Shown here in pieces: positions 15,342 through 23,876 of a stretch of DNA of 47,032 nt. The stretch comes from Halobium salinum (GTDB lineage: Archaea; Halobacteriota; Halobacteria; Halobacteriales; Haloferacaceae), in assembly GCF_026586625.1 (NCBI RefSeq), contig NZ_JAODIW010000008.1, positions 157,332 to 204,363 of the forward strand. Direction: 5' to 3'. A program made the translations under genes and the position numbers. The notes beneath the pieces were generated by a model. It saw nothing but the letters and a program-made list of their open reading frames with translations, was not told where the DNA came from and did not search any database. The stretch's first letter is position 1. Each line of letters opens with the position of its first letter.

Positions 15342-15719
15342 CAACTCCCCGTACTCGGGCGGCAACTGTGATACGGCGTCGGTCCACTCCTCGTGCTGTA
15401 GTTCGTCACTCAGCGCCGAGAGGACGGCGCGGACGTGCGTCGGCGCCTGCGACGGGTCGAGGTCGCCCATCGACTCCTCGCGGTCCGATACGCGGTCGAC
15501 GAACGTTCCCACGCCGAACCCGTCGGCGTCGCCGTCGGCCCGCGTGACCGCCGAACCGAGTGCTTCGGGGAGTTGGTCGGCGAGGGTCGCCGCCTGACCC
15601 TCGGTGATTCGGTGGCTCAACACCGATAGCACCGCCTCGGACGCCGAGAACACCTTGGCCTCCGAGTCGAGGTCGACGCTCGCCTCCTGAACTTTGCGTA
15701 CGTACGAATCCGTGTTCAT
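15333..15719 (-). CDS. DUF2267 family protein
   Basis: A 128-residue, all-helical protein of the DUF2267 family. Recognisable stretches are the start MNTDSYVRKVQEA, the ITEGQAATLADQLPEAL helix pair, FVDRVSDRE, and the C-terminal VRAVLSALSDEL. Function is unknown; in haloarchaea such genes often sit near general stress or CBS-domain genes. A TATA-like CATAAC around 15740 supports a leaderless start at 15719. It is followed by duplicated 3' sequence. Confidence 0.85.
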   Translation of the reverse strand: MNTDSYVRKVQEASVDLDSEAKVFSASEAVLSVLSHRITEGQAATLADQLPEALGSAVTRADGDADGFGVGTFVDRVSDREESMGDLDPSQAPTHVRAVLSALSDELQHEEWTDAVSQLPPEYGELYA

Positions 15720-15784
15720 CGTGTGTGTCGTTGGGCGGGTTATGGGGTCGGCCTTCGGGTTGTAAATACAGGTCCGCTGCGGCC

Positions 15785-16018
15785 TCAGAAGTCGGCGTTG
15801 AGCCGGACGGTCTCGTCGTCGACCGCGGCGATCTGCTCGGCTTCGAGCGTGAGCCGGTCGTCGTCGTCCTTGCTGATTCCGGACTCGATTTCGGCGGAGA
15901 CGCCGGTCTTCGCCTTCAGGATGGCCTTCCCGCCGTCGACGGCGGTAATCTTCCCGAGGTCCTCGCCGTTCGGTCCCTCGACGTGCTTTCCGACGACCTC
16001 CTCCGTGATGTGCTCCAT
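15785..16018 (-). CDS. PRC-barrel-like small protein
   Basis: A 77-residue small beta-rich protein resembling a PRC-barrel: GKHVEGPNGEDLGKI is the typical entry motif, followed by short strands (KAILKAKTG, RLTLEAEQIAAVDDETVRL). PRC-barrels occur in RimM, photosynthetic reaction centres and many short archaeal proteins of unknown role. The ATG at 16018 is chosen because a TATA-like CATTTGAC (16042-16049) lies 25-30 nt upstream; an in-frame TTG would overlap it. Confidence 0.82.
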   Translation of the reverse strand: MEHITEEVVGKHVEGPNGEDLGKITAVDGGKAILKAKTGVSAEIESGISKDDDDRLTLEAEQIAAVDDETVRLNADF

Positions 16019-16103
16019 ACCCGGCAGGAGGGCGTCGTTCGTCAAATGCCTGCGGGCCGACGCCGTCCTCGGGAGACGAGGTCGACGTCGGCCCCCCGCC
16101 GTC

Positions 16104-16352
16104 TCATCCGGCGGGGTCGGACGGCAACCACCAGAGGTGGCCGACGCCCCGTATCTCCAGATGTTCGACGGCTCCCTCGTCGGCGAGACGGTCGAGCAGG
16201 GCGAACACCTCGCCGTGGGGACGGTCGATTCGTTTCACGAGGTACCCGGTGTTGACGGCGGGCTTCGGGGCGGTTCGGAGTGCTTCGACGACTCGGGCCT
16301 TCCCCTCCCTGTCGTCTCCCCGTTCGTCGTCTGTCGGGCGGGCAGGCGTCAT
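16104..16352 (-). CDS. Small winged-helix DNA-binding protein
   Basis: An 82-residue protein. After a charged 20-residue N-terminus it reads as one winged helix: ARVVEALRTAPKPAVNTGYLVKRI, then the recognition region HGEVFALLDRLADEGAVEHLEI, and a wing ending HLWWLPSD. Haloarchaea encode many one-domain regulators of this kind, and its target is unknown. It lies back to back with the PfkB kinase gene (16453), so it might regulate that promoter; this is inference from position only. Confidence 0.8.
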   Translation of the reverse strand: MTPARPTDDERGDDREGKARVVEALRTAPKPAVNTGYLVKRIDRPHGEVFALLDRLADEGAVEHLEIRGVGHLWWLPSDPAG

Positions 16353-16452
16353 CGGAGAACGTTGTTCCTGCGCGAACTTGTACTGTCAGGCGGTGACCGA
16401 CAGATTGCCACCGACCACGGGAGTTTTGCCCCCCGTGTCCGACCACACGGCC

Positions 16453-17415
16453 ATGACGGACATTCTCGTGGCCGGCGAGACGCTCGTCGACTTCATCCCC
16501 GACGCGGCCGGCCCGCTCGCCTCGGTCGAATCGTTCTCGCGGCGCGCCGGCGGTGCGCCGGCCAACGTCGCGGTCGGCCTCGCCCACCTCGACGCCGACG
16601 TCGGGTTCTGGACGCGACTCGGCGGCGACCCGTTCGCCGAGTTCCTCGCAGAGACGCTCGACGACCACGGCCTCCCCGAACGGTTCGTCGAGCGCGACCC
16701 CGAGGCGAAGACGACGCTCGCGTTCGTCAGCCTCGGCGAGGACGCGGACCGGGAGTTCAGTTTCTACCGCGAGGACGCCGCGGACGCGCGGATGGAGGTC
16801 GGCGGCGTCTCCGACGACGAGTTGGCCGACGCCTCGTGGGTCCACTTCGACGCGCTGTCGATGGACGCCGAACCCTCCCGGAGCGCAGTCGTCGACTTCG
16901 CCGAGCGGGCGGGCGACGCCGGGGCCGTCGTCTCCTTCGACCCCAACGCCCGCCCCGAGCGATGGGGGGAGTTCACCTACGCCGACTCCGTCGAGCGCGG
17001 CTTCGGCCTCGCGGACGTGGTGAAGGCGACCCCCGAGGACCTCGCGGAGATGGGCGTCGAGGGCGACGCGCCGGAACTCGCGCGGGAAATCTGCGAGCAC
17101 GGCCCGCACACGGTCATCGTCACCCTCGGCGGCGAGGGCGCCTACGCCTACGCGACCGCCGACGCGCCGTGGAGCGAGGGGCGGGAGACCGAGGTGCGCC
17201 ACGACGGGTACGCGGTCGACCCCGTCGACACCACCGGCGCGGGCGACGCGTTCACCGCCGGCGCGGTGCGCGCCCTCTCGAACGGTGTGGGCTTGGAGGA
17301 GGCCCTCGCCTTCGGCAACGCGGTGGCGGCGACGACGACGACCGCCGAAGGCGCGATGACGGCGCTCCCGACGCTGTCGGCGGTCGAGTCCTTCAGAGCG
17401 GAGCGGGAGAACTGA
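16453..17415 (+). CDS. PfkB family carbohydrate kinase
   Basis: A 320-residue sugar kinase of the ribokinase/PfkB family. The N-terminal sugar-binding motif is RRAGGAPANVAVGLAHL, and the C-terminal ATP/anion-hole signature DTTGAGDAF places the catalytic base at Asp265. Similarity in layout is closest to fructokinases and 2-keto-3-deoxygluconate kinases; the sugar cannot be decided here. The ATG at 16453 follows a TTTTG-type element about 28 nt upstream, fitting a leaderless mRNA; upstream in-frame codons overlap the opposite gene and look non-coding. No sugar transporter or dehydrogenase is adjacent. Confidence 0.9.
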   Translation: MTDILVAGETLVDFIPDAAGPLASVESFSRRAGGAPANVAVGLAHLDADVGFWTRLGGDPFAEFLAETLDDHGLPERFVERDPEAKTTLAFVSLGEDADREFSFYREDAADARMEVGGVSDDELADASWVHFDALSMDAEPSRSAVVDFAERAGDAGAVVSFDPNARPERWGEFTYADSVERGFGLADVVKATPEDLAEMGVEGDAPELAREICEHGPHTVIVTLGGEGAYAYATADAPWSEGRETEVRHDGYAVDPVDTTGAGDAFTAGAVRALSNGVGLEEALAFGNAVAATTTTAEGAMTALPTLSAVESFRAEREN

Positions 17416-17472
17416 ATTCGGCGGCCGGGAGCGGAGCCCGAGAGCCGTCGGGCGAGGGCGGGCGTCGGCGAG

Positions 17473-18834
17473 TCAGTCCGCGGTTTCGGTCCCCTCACAC
17501 TGGGACGGTGCGGCGTTCTCCGCCCGACTGTCGGACGCGACCAGCCCCGCCGCCGCCAACACGAGGAGCGCCGCGGCGACGAACGCGCCGAGGTAGCCGA
17601 CGCCCTCGGCCGCGACGCCGCCGAGTGCGCTCCCGACCCCGCCGCCGACGCCGCCGACGGCGGTGTACGCGCCGAGAGCCTCTCCGCGGGTGTCGGCGGG
17701 TGCGAGTCGGCTCACCAGGCCGGTGCCCGTCACGGCGATGACGGCCCACGTGACGCCGACGACGGCGAACAGGGCGCCGACGCCGACGAGGCCAGCCGTC
17801 CCGAGTCCCATGGCGCCGACGACCGCGACCAGCGGGAACGCGGCGGTTCGGACGACGAGCGCGGCGGTCTGGAGCCAGCGTGGGTCCCGACGGGAGGCGA
17901 GGTCGCCCGCGACGCCGTAGGCGACGGCCGACCCGGCACTGGAGAGGACGAAGAGCGCGAACACCTCGCCGGTGGCGTAGCCCGCGTCGGCGAGGTACGC
18001 CGGGAGCGGGCCGAAGAACGCGGAGAACCCGACGAAGAAGAGCGTCGCGGCGAGGAGGTAGCGCCCGAGCGGGCCGGCGAGTCGCTCGCGGACTGCGGCG
18101 AGCGGGGGTCGGTCAGCCGACCCGTCTCGAGGCCGAGACGACCGGAGCGACCGGAGCGCCCAGTAGACGCGCCCGGGTCCGAACGGAATCGTGCGGACGT
18201 ACCGTCCCGCGCCCCAGGGACGACGGTGGAGCTCTCGGCTGACCCGGGCGAACCGCTCGGGGTCGGTGGTCGGCGACGGCGGGTACCGGGCGCGGACGAC
18301 GACCAGCCCGGCGGCCGCGGCGGCGGCGATGAGGTAGAAGAACAGTCGCTGAGCGGCCGCGGCGCCGAAGACACCGGGCGCGAGGGCGTTCCAGACGGCG
18401 CCGGCGAGCAGGCCGCCGAGCCACCCGTACCCCTGATAGCTGTTCAGACGGGCGAACTGTCGGTCCCAGCCGTCGCTCGGGACGCCCTCCACGACGACGA
18501 GGTTCAGTACGGGTGCGGCGGCGCTCACCACGAACCAGAGCGCGGCGTTGGCGACGAGCAGCGGCCACGGCGACGCGATGGCGGGCACGACGGCGAGCAC
18601 GCCCGCCGTGGCGCCGAGCGCGACGAGGACCAGTGGTCGGCGGCGGTGTGTCGCGGCCGCGAGCTTCCCCCACAGAATCGCGCCGGGGACGCCAGCAAAC
18701 GCGGCCGTGGAGGCCATGAGTCCGACGAGCAACGGGCCGGCACCCAGCGAGAGCGCGTAGAGCGGGAGGAGCAGCGACGCCGCGCCGACGGCGGCGTACC
18801 CCAGCCCCCACCCCACGAGCCAGCGGTCTTTCAT
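17473..18834 (-). CDS. MFS transporter
   Basis: A 453-residue major facilitator superfamily permease with about 12 membrane segments. The first six run from about residues 8-190; a basic, Pro-rich central loop (about 205-265, with PPSPTTDPERFARV) separates them from the second six. MKDRWLVGWGLGYAAVG begins the first segment, and the typical charged loop after segment 2 (KLAAATHRRRPLV) is present. The substrate is unknown; efflux of a drug or metabolite is the common assignment. The ATG at 18834 has a strong T-rich element (AGTTTTTTCG) about 25 nt upstream. It diverges from the nucleobase permease at 19035. Confidence 0.9.
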   Translation of the reverse strand: MKDRWLVGWGLGYAAVGAASLLLPLYALSLGAGPLLVGLMASTAAFAGVPGAILWGKLAAATHRRRPLVLVALGATAGVLAVVPAIASPWPLLVANAALWFVVSAAAPVLNLVVVEGVPSDGWDRQFARLNSYQGYGWLGGLLAGAVWNALAPGVFGAAAAQRLFFYLIAAAAAAGLVVVRARYPPSPTTDPERFARVSRELHRRPWGAGRYVRTIPFGPGRVYWALRSLRSSRPRDGSADRPPLAAVRERLAGPLGRYLLAATLFFVGFSAFFGPLPAYLADAGYATGEVFALFVLSSAGSAVAYGVAGDLASRRDPRWLQTAALVVRTAAFPLVAVVGAMGLGTAGLVGVGALFAVVGVTWAVIAVTGTGLVSRLAPADTRGEALGAYTAVGGVGGGVGSALGGVAAEGVGYLGAFVAAALLVLAAAGLVASDSRAENAAPSQCEGTETAD

Positions 18835-19034
18835 ATCGACGGAGTGAACGGTCGTCGAAAAAACTGTTTCGTCGCGGTCCGTCACGTGTCTCGTCGTCCC
18901 ACCTGAGTCGGCGTCGGACCGTGTCGACGGGCCTTTGGAGCGCTTCCGTCGACGTGGCCCCGCTTTCGACCCCCAGTTCGCGCCGGCGGACCGAGAGCGA
19001 TAAGTAGCGCAACGGGGGATGCTCTCCACAAGCA

Positions 19035-20666
19035 ATGGGTCAGGCCGAGTCGGACACCGATGCTGATTCTCGTGGGGCCTCGGACTTCGTCGAGTACGGT
19101 GTCGAGGACCGCCCGCCGTTGGGGACCGCGGCGCTCCTCGGCGTGCAACACTATCTGACGATGGTCGGGGCGAACATCGCGGTGCCGCTCATCCTCGCCG
19201 GGGCGCTGGGGATGCCCTCGGAGGTGATTCCTCGGTTCGTGGGGACGTTCTTCGTCGTCTCCGGGGTCGCGACGCTCGCCCAGACGACGTTCGGGAACCG
19301 TTACCCCATCGTGCAGGGGGCGCCGTTCTCGATGCTCGCCTCGGCGCTGGCGGTGGTGGGTGTGGTTACGGCCAGCAACCCGGCCGGTCCGGACTGGCAG
19401 GCGGCCCTGCTTCAGTTACAGGGAGCCATCGTCGTCGCCGCGCTGGTGGAGGTGCTCGTCGGATACTTCGGCCTGTTCGGTCGGCTCCGGGGGTTCGTCT
19501 CGCCGGTCGTCATCGCGCCGACCATCGCGCTCATCGGGCTCTCGCTGTTCTCGACGCCGCAGGTGACCGCGGCGACGAACAACTGGCCCCTCCTCCTCCT
19601 CACCGTGCTCCTCGTCGTCCTCTTCTCACAGTACCTCGACACGCGCTCGCGGGCAGCGCGGCTCTTCCCGGTCCTGCTCGGCGTCGTCGGCGCCTACCTC
19701 GTCGCGGTCGCGCTGTCGCTCTCGGGCGTGTACGCCCCCGGTTCGCCCGGCTACGTCGACGTGTTCTCCGTCTTCGACGCGCCGCTGTTCGTCGCCATCT
19801 ACCCGCTCCAGTGGGGGGTCGCCGGCGGCGCGAACACCGTCTCGGTGGCGCTCCCGCTCGTCGGCGACGTGCTCTTCGGCGTCCCGCAGGTGACGACCCC
19901 GTTCGTCGTCGGGATGCTCGCCGGCGTCGCCGCCTCGATGGTCGAGAGCTTCGGCGACTACCACGCCGTCGCCCGGCTCTCCGGCATGGGCGCCCCCAGC
20001 GAGAAGCGCATCGACCACGGCATCGGGATGGAGGGCGCGATGAACGTCTTCGCGGGGCTGATGGGCGCCGGCGGTTCCACCTCCTACTCCGAGAACATCG
20101 GCGCCATCGGCATCACCGGCGTCGCCTCGCGCTACGTGGTGCAGGTCGGCGCCGCCATCATGCTCGTCGTCGGCTTCGTCGGCTGGTTCGGCCAGTTGGT
20201 CGCCACCGTCCCGGACCCCATCGTCGGCGGGCTGTTCGTCGCCATGTTCGGCCAAATCGTCGCCGTCGGGCTCTCTCAACTGGAGTACGTCGACCTCGAC
20301 TCCTCCCGGAACACCTTCGTCGTCGGCTTCGCGCTGTTCGCCGGGCTCGCGATTCCGGCCTACATGGGAAACGTCGGCGACGCCGCGACGTTCCGCCAGG
20401 GGATGGCCGGAGTCTGGCTGCTCGGTCCGGTACTCGGCTCGAAGCTCGTCGCGGACGTGGTATTCGTCATCGGCTCGACCGGGATGGCCGTCGGCGGGCT
20501 GTGTGCGTTCGTCCTCGACAACACCATCGCGGGGACGCGGGCGGAGCGCGGACTCGACGAGTGGGAGGCGTCCGCCGAGGAGAACGAGGAGTTCGTCTCG
20601 TTCTACGACCGGGTCGTTCGCGGGCGCGACGACGGGTCGGGGTCGTCCGGGTCGCGGGCGGATTAG
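19035..20666 (+). CDS. NCS2 family xanthine/uracil permease
   Basis: A 543-residue nucleobase transporter of the NCS2 (UraA/UapA) family with about 14 membrane segments. The motif YPIVQGAPFSML near residue 97 and the signature region GGSTSYSENIGAIGITGV near residue 350 (matching the family E/Q-N-x-G pattern) form the substrate site. It imports a purine or uracil with a cation; which base is not evident. Both ends are hydrophilic, and the tail ends in a Gly/Ser/Asp-rich stretch. A TATA-like GATAAGTA lies about 30 nt upstream. No purine or pyrimidine catabolic gene is adjacent. Confidence 0.93.
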   Translation: MGQAESDTDADSRGASDFVEYGVEDRPPLGTAALLGVQHYLTMVGANIAVPLILAGALGMPSEVIPRFVGTFFVVSGVATLAQTTFGNRYPIVQGAPFSMLASALAVVGVVTASNPAGPDWQAALLQLQGAIVVAALVEVLVGYFGLFGRLRGFVSPVVIAPTIALIGLSLFSTPQVTAATNNWPLLLLTVLLVVLFSQYLDTRSRAARLFPVLLGVVGAYLVAVALSLSGVYAPGSPGYVDVFSVFDAPLFVAIYPLQWGVAGGANTVSVALPLVGDVLFGVPQVTTPFVVGMLAGVAASMVESFGDYHAVARLSGMGAPSEKRIDHGIGMEGAMNVFAGLMGAGGSTSYSENIGAIGITGVASRYVVQVGAAIMLVVGFVGWFGQLVATVPDPIVGGLFVAMFGQIVAVGLSQLEYVDLDSSRNTFVVGFALFAGLAIPAYMGNVGDAATFRQGMAGVWLLGPVLGSKLVADVVFVIGSTGMAVGGLCAFVLDNTIAGTRAERGLDEWEASAEENEEFVSFYDRVVRGRDDGSGSSGSRAD

Positions 20667-20929
20667 GCCCGGTTCTGAGTCCCGTTTACCCCGATTCGGG
20701 AGCCGGACGGAGGCTCCTACGGGGATGCTTCCGAAACCTTACCCGACTGCACGGCATCCGCGACCTCCCCAGCCGGCTCCGGTGCTCGGCCCGTCCCACT
20801 CGTTGTGGCCCCACCCCTCGCACGGGGACTTACGACCACGAGGGCCGCTCGGCGCCCGCCGGTACGACAGCCCCCGGAAACGGCCGTCCCACTCGGCAGG
20901 AAACAACCAGTGTTCACGACCCGGGCGAC
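20667..20929. other. Intergenic region with an orphan promoter-like element
   Basis: No supported gene. The sequence CCGAAACCTTA at 20731-20741 looks like a BRE plus TATA on the plus strand, with a predicted start near 20765. Downstream frames are Arg/Pro-rich and run antisense into the next minus-strand gene. It may be chance or an antisense transcript. Confidence 0.3.
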
Positions 20930-21250
20930 TCACTCCGCGACGGCGACGAGCCCCCACTCCGCGTCCGACACCCGCACGCTCGCCACCTCCTCGCGGTCGC
21001 CGAGGAAGCGGAACTCGAACCCGTCGTCGAGGCGTTCGAACTGGAGGGCCGTGTCTATCACGTCCGCCGTGACCTCGCACTCGACAGGGTCGGGACCGCT
21101 CTCGCCGCTTCCCTTCCGTGCCAACCCGTAGTCGTCGTAGGAGAGCCGCGTCGTCTCCACTATCGACCCCGACTCGTCGAGCACGTCGGCCGCGAGCCCC
21201 TCGTGAGCCTCGTTCTCCGCGACCCGGAGCGTATAGGTCTCCATAGACAT
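20930..21250 (-). CDS. Small acidic haloarchaeal protein, unknown function
   Basis: A 106-residue acidic protein with an alternating beta pattern: METYTLRVAENEA, LSYDDYGLARKG, VECEVTADVIDTALQFERL, and a C-terminal VASVRVSDAEWGLVAVAE. I do not recognise a named family, but composition and the antiparallel beta layout look like a real globular protein. There are two in-frame ATG codons, 21250 and 21244, and the shorter start is equally possible. An AATCTCAAA element about 25 nt upstream may be the promoter. Confidence 0.7.
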   Translation of the reverse strand: MSMETYTLRVAENEAHEGLAADVLDESGSIVETTRLSYDDYGLARKGSGESGPDPVECEVTADVIDTALQFERLDDGFEFRFLGDREEVASVRVSDAEWGLVAVAE

Positions 21251-21409
21251 ACCGAGACGGTTCGCCCGGGCCCCGTTTGAGATTACGGGCCGAGGTCACG
21301 GGGGCGACAGTCGCCGACGGCGCGACTCCGCATCGCGACCGGTCACGACCCGACGCGAACCCTGCCGAGGGCGTCGGGGTTCAAGTCCACACGCCCCGCA
21401 GAACGACAC

Positions 21410-21781
21410 ATGCGAATCGCGCTAATCGCCCACGACGAGAAGAAGCCGACGCTCATCGAGTTCGCACAGGAGCACGTCGAGGACCTCGAACGCTGGGAGT
21501 TGGTGGCGACGGGGACGACCGGGAAACGCCTCCGGGAAGAGACCGGTCTCGACGTGGAACGCAAGGCCTCCGGGCCGCTCGGCGGCGACATGCAGATCGG
21601 CGCCGAGGTCGCGTCGGGCGACTGTGAGGCCATCGTCTTCCTGCGGGACCCGCTCACCGCACAACCCCACGAGCCGGACATCTCGGCGCTGATGCGTATC
21701 TGTGACGTCCACGACGTGCCGCTGGCGACGAACCTCGCGACGGCGGACGCGCTACTCGAGAGCGTTACCGGCGACGGTTAG
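21410..21781 (+). CDS. mgsA: Methylglyoxal synthase
   Basis: A 123-residue methylglyoxal synthase, converting dihydroxyacetone phosphate to methylglyoxal plus phosphate. Active-site residues align by motif with the E. coli enzyme: GTTGKRL for phosphate binding, Asp60 in [11 protein letters not shown] as the catalytic acid/base, and Asp80, His87 and Asp90 in [12 protein letters not shown]. Length is slightly shorter than in bacteria because the C-terminus is compact. In haloarchaea it would offer a bypass of lower glycolysis when phosphate is short. The GTTCAAG element 25-31 nt upstream suggests a leaderless transcript. Confidence 0.93.
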   Translation: MRIALIAHDEKKPTLIEFAQEHVEDLERWELVATGTTGKRLREETGLDVERKASGPLGGDMQIGAEVASGDCEAIVFLRDPLTAQPHEPDISALMRICDVHDVPLATNLATADALLESVTGDG

Positions 21782-21832
21782 TAGTAAATATAGAATTTCT
21801 GGGAAACAGTTATGTCTGCCCCCTGAGTGGAG

Positions 21833-22228
21833 ATGTCCATGCGACTCGTTCGGGGGTTCTTCGCGTGGGTGGTGGTCGTCTCGACGCTCGTCACCGGCGG
21901 CGCCGCCATCACGCCGGCGGAGGAGCGCAGTTGCCTCCCGGCCGGCGGTCACGCGTTCACCCTCGAGTCGGACACCTCGACGCTCACGGTCACGGCCCAC
22001 GCCTCGCTGTACACGCGGGACGGGGCACCGGGCGCACTCGGCCTCGGCGTCGACGGCGTCTCTCACGACCAGACGACGCTCGTCTACCGCACCGGAGTCG
22101 TCCGCGACCCGGGGACGGGGTTCTCGTTCGCGTTCGACGCCGGGGCGCGCTTCCCGACGAAGGGGTCCGAGCGCGCCATCGACGTCGACCACGGGCGCGT
22201 GGACGGGACCATCGATCCGGCGTGTTGA
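21833..22228 (+). CDS. Small secreted protein with Sec signal
   Basis: A 131-residue exported protein of unknown function. The N-terminus has a basic pair of arginines, a hydrophobic core (GFFAWVVVVSTLVTGGAA) and a likely signal-peptidase site after the alanines. The mature part is beta-rich (HAFTLESDTSTLTVTAHASLY, FSFAFDAGARF) with just two cysteines, one near the mature N-terminus (RSCLP) and one as the final residue (DPAC), which could form a disulphide tying the ends. In-frame starts exist at GTG 21827, ATG 21833 and ATG 21839. A very A/T-rich promoter (TAAATATAGAATTT, 21785-21798) precedes it, with a further TTATG element near 21810. Confidence 0.7.
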   Translation: MSMRLVRGFFAWVVVVSTLVTGGAAITPAEERSCLPAGGHAFTLESDTSTLTVTAHASLYTRDGAPGALGLGVDGVSHDQTTLVYRTGVVRDPGTGFSFAFDAGARFPTKGSERAIDVDHGRVDGTIDPAC

Positions 22229-22261
22229 CGACGGTCGGAAGTTGCCCGTAACACCCGAGAC

Positions 22262-23068
22262 TCAGTCCGCCGCCTCCGCCGGGTCGACGACGCTCTCAGC
22301 CACCTCGTCCACGCCGACCCGGTCGCACAACTCGTACAGCGGGCACGCCTCCGGCCCGTCGAGGCAGGCGGGTTTCCGCGCCGAGCAGTACTCCCGGCCG
22401 AACTGAATCATCGCGGTGTGGCCGAAGCCGCACTTCTCGGCGGGCACGTCGCGTTCGAGATGCTCCCGGACCGCCTCGTGGTCGGCGTCGGGCGGCGCCA
22501 GCCCCATCCGCCGGGCGATGCGGTGGACGTGGGTGTCGACGGGGAAGACGCCGCCCCGGCCACCGGAGAAGAGGAGCACGCAGTCGGCGGTCTTCGGGCC
22601 GACACCGTGAATCTCCAGCAGGCGCTCGCGAACCTCGTCGGGTTCCCCATCGCGGACGAACTCGTCGAACCCCGCTTCGCTCCCGAACTCCGCCAGAATC
22701 TCCGCTGCGGCGCCGACGATCATCTCGGACTTCTGGTTGTAGAGGCCGGCAGATTGGATGGTCTCGGCGAGTTCGGACTGCTCGGCGTCCGCGAGGGTCG
22801 CGGCGAGGTCCACGTCGTCGCCGCCGTAGCGGGTCATCAACTCGTCGTGAGCCGGCTGGCTGGCCACGTCGCTCGTGTTCTGGCTCAGGATGGTGCGGAC
22901 GAGACACTCGAATGCGTCCTGCCCGCCGTAGGCCTTCCGCCAGTAGCGCTCGCCGAGGGCGTCGACGACGGCTTCGGCGCGGGTGTCGGCCTCGGCAGGG
23001 TCGAAGTCGAGTGCCTCGCCGGCGCCCGAACTGATGTTGTCCGCGGGCTCCTCGGGCTGGTCGGACAT
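22262..23068 (-). CDS. nth: Endonuclease III (HhH-GPD DNA glycosylase/AP lyase)
   Basis: A 268-residue base-excision repair glycosylase. The helix-hairpin-helix (EIHGVGPKTADCVL) carries catalytic Lys159, and the GPD aspartate is Asp178 in PVDTHVHRI. The 4Fe-4S loop has four cysteines, 228, 235, 242 and 248, spaced x6-x6-x5, so the middle gap is four residues longer than the x2 of E. coli Nth. A 40-residue acidic N-terminal extension precedes the fold. A TATA-like TTCTTATG about 27 nt upstream supports a leaderless ATG at 23068. It removes oxidised pyrimidines; MutY-type activity is unlikely without a C-terminal NUDIX-like domain. Confidence 0.94.
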   Translation of the reverse strand: MSDQPEEPADNISSGAGEALDFDPAEADTRAEAVVDALGERYWRKAYGGQDAFECLVRTILSQNTSDVASQPAHDELMTRYGGDDVDLAATLADAEQSELAETIQSAGLYNQKSEMIVGAAAEILAEFGSEAGFDEFVRDGEPDEVRERLLEIHGVGPKTADCVLLFSGGRGGVFPVDTHVHRIARRMGLAPPDADHEAVREHLERDVPAEKCGFGHTAMIQFGREYCSARKPACLDGPEACPLYELCDRVGVDEVAESVVDPAEAAD

Positions 23069-23143
23069 TCGGTTCGAACTAGGGACCGTCCCCGCATAAG
23101 AACTCTCGCCGTCCCCGGGGTGCCCACGTGGGCCGACGGCCCC

Positions 23144-23557
23144 TCACTCCACCCGGAACGTCACCGTCACCTCGGCGCCGTCGGCGAGGTCGGCGACGAG
23201 GTCGCGGTCGAACTCCCCGGCGGCTCTGTCCGCGCCGACGACGACGGTCCGCTCGTCGACGTAGTCGCTCGTCCGGCCGACGGCGCTCCGGTCCCCGTCG
23301 AACGTCAGGTCGGGGTGGCCGTGACCCGTGACGACCTCCTCGTGGTCGTCGGTCGCGACGGTAATCGTGATTTCGGCGTCCTCGTCCCGACAGGCGTCGA
23401 CGAACGCGGGGTCGAAGTCGGCGGGAACGCGGTCGGCGTCGACGGCGAGGATGCAGTCCCCGGCGGGGGTGAGCCAGTCGTCGCTCGTGACCTCGAACGT
23501 GCTCGCGTGCTCGGCGGACACGTGTTCGTGCCCGCGGGCGTGGACGACCTCTTCCAT
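23144..23557 (-). CDS. DUF371 family protein
   Basis: A 137-residue protein matching the archaeal DUF371 family: MEEVVHARGHEHVSAEHASTFEVT, then LTPAGDCILAVDAD, and a beta-rich C-terminus. The family is nearly confined to archaea, and its function is unknown. Glycine and histidine residues at the N-terminus (RGHEHV) are well conserved as I recall. The ATG at 23557 has CCTTATGC about 26 nt upstream, so the transcript should be leaderless. The next gene, nth, lies 75 bp downstream with its own promoter. Confidence 0.88.
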   Translation of the reverse strand: MEEVVHARGHEHVSAEHASTFEVTSDDWLTPAGDCILAVDADRVPADFDPAFVDACRDEDAEITITVATDDHEEVVTGHGHPDLTFDGDRSAVGRTSDYVDERTVVVGADRAAGEFDRDLVADLADGAEVTVTFRVE

Positions 23558-23627
23558 GTGGTGACGGGGACGACCCACGCATAAGGGGCTACCCATCCCG
23601 GCTGGAGGACTCCAGCCGTTTATATAC

Positions 23628-23637
23628 GGGGAGCTAC
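23628..23637 (+). promoter_or_regulatory. Distal TATA-like element before the coiled-coil gene
   Basis: GTTTATATAC, about 240 nt upstream of the coiled-coil ATG, on a stretch with no other gene. It would give a leader of over 200 nt. Confidence 0.4.
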
Positions 23638-23714
23638 CGCTCGGTAACCCGGTTTCGTCCGCGCGCCGGTGATTCGGGTGGTGTGGTAGCTATTTTCACA
23701 TCCCCTCTCACCGA

Positions 23715-23726
23715 AGTATTTATATG
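23715..23726 (+). promoter_or_regulatory. Main TATA element of the coiled-coil gene
   Basis: AGTATTTATATG, preceded by CACCGA, is a near-ideal archaeal TATA. The predicted start near 23748 leaves a leader of about 130 nt. A perfect hairpin begins five nt later. Confidence 0.6.
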
Positions 23727-23752
23727 CGTAAGGGAATTAGATGGGAGCACCA

Positions 23753-23769
23753 GGACGCCACCGGCGTCC
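23753..23769 (+). promoter_or_regulatory. Leader hairpin near the 5' end of the coiled-coil mRNA
   Basis: GGACGCC - ACC - GGCGTCC is a perfect 7-bp stem with a 3-nt loop. A second hairpin, CACAC-CCG-GTGTG (23838-23850), stands 27 nt before the ATG. Confidence 0.45.
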
Positions 23770-23876
23770 GGCGGCATCGCACGTAGAATGATCGGGAATT
23801 CTTATCCACGGCCGGTCGGACGACGACGAGCAGCCGCCACACCCGGTGTGCAGATGGTATCGAGGACTGATTACGT

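Noticed and set aside
20717-20917. A 66-codon GTG-started minus-strand frame
   Set aside because: Composition is Gly/Arg/Ala-rich without acidic bias, and the only promoter-like element nearby points the other way.
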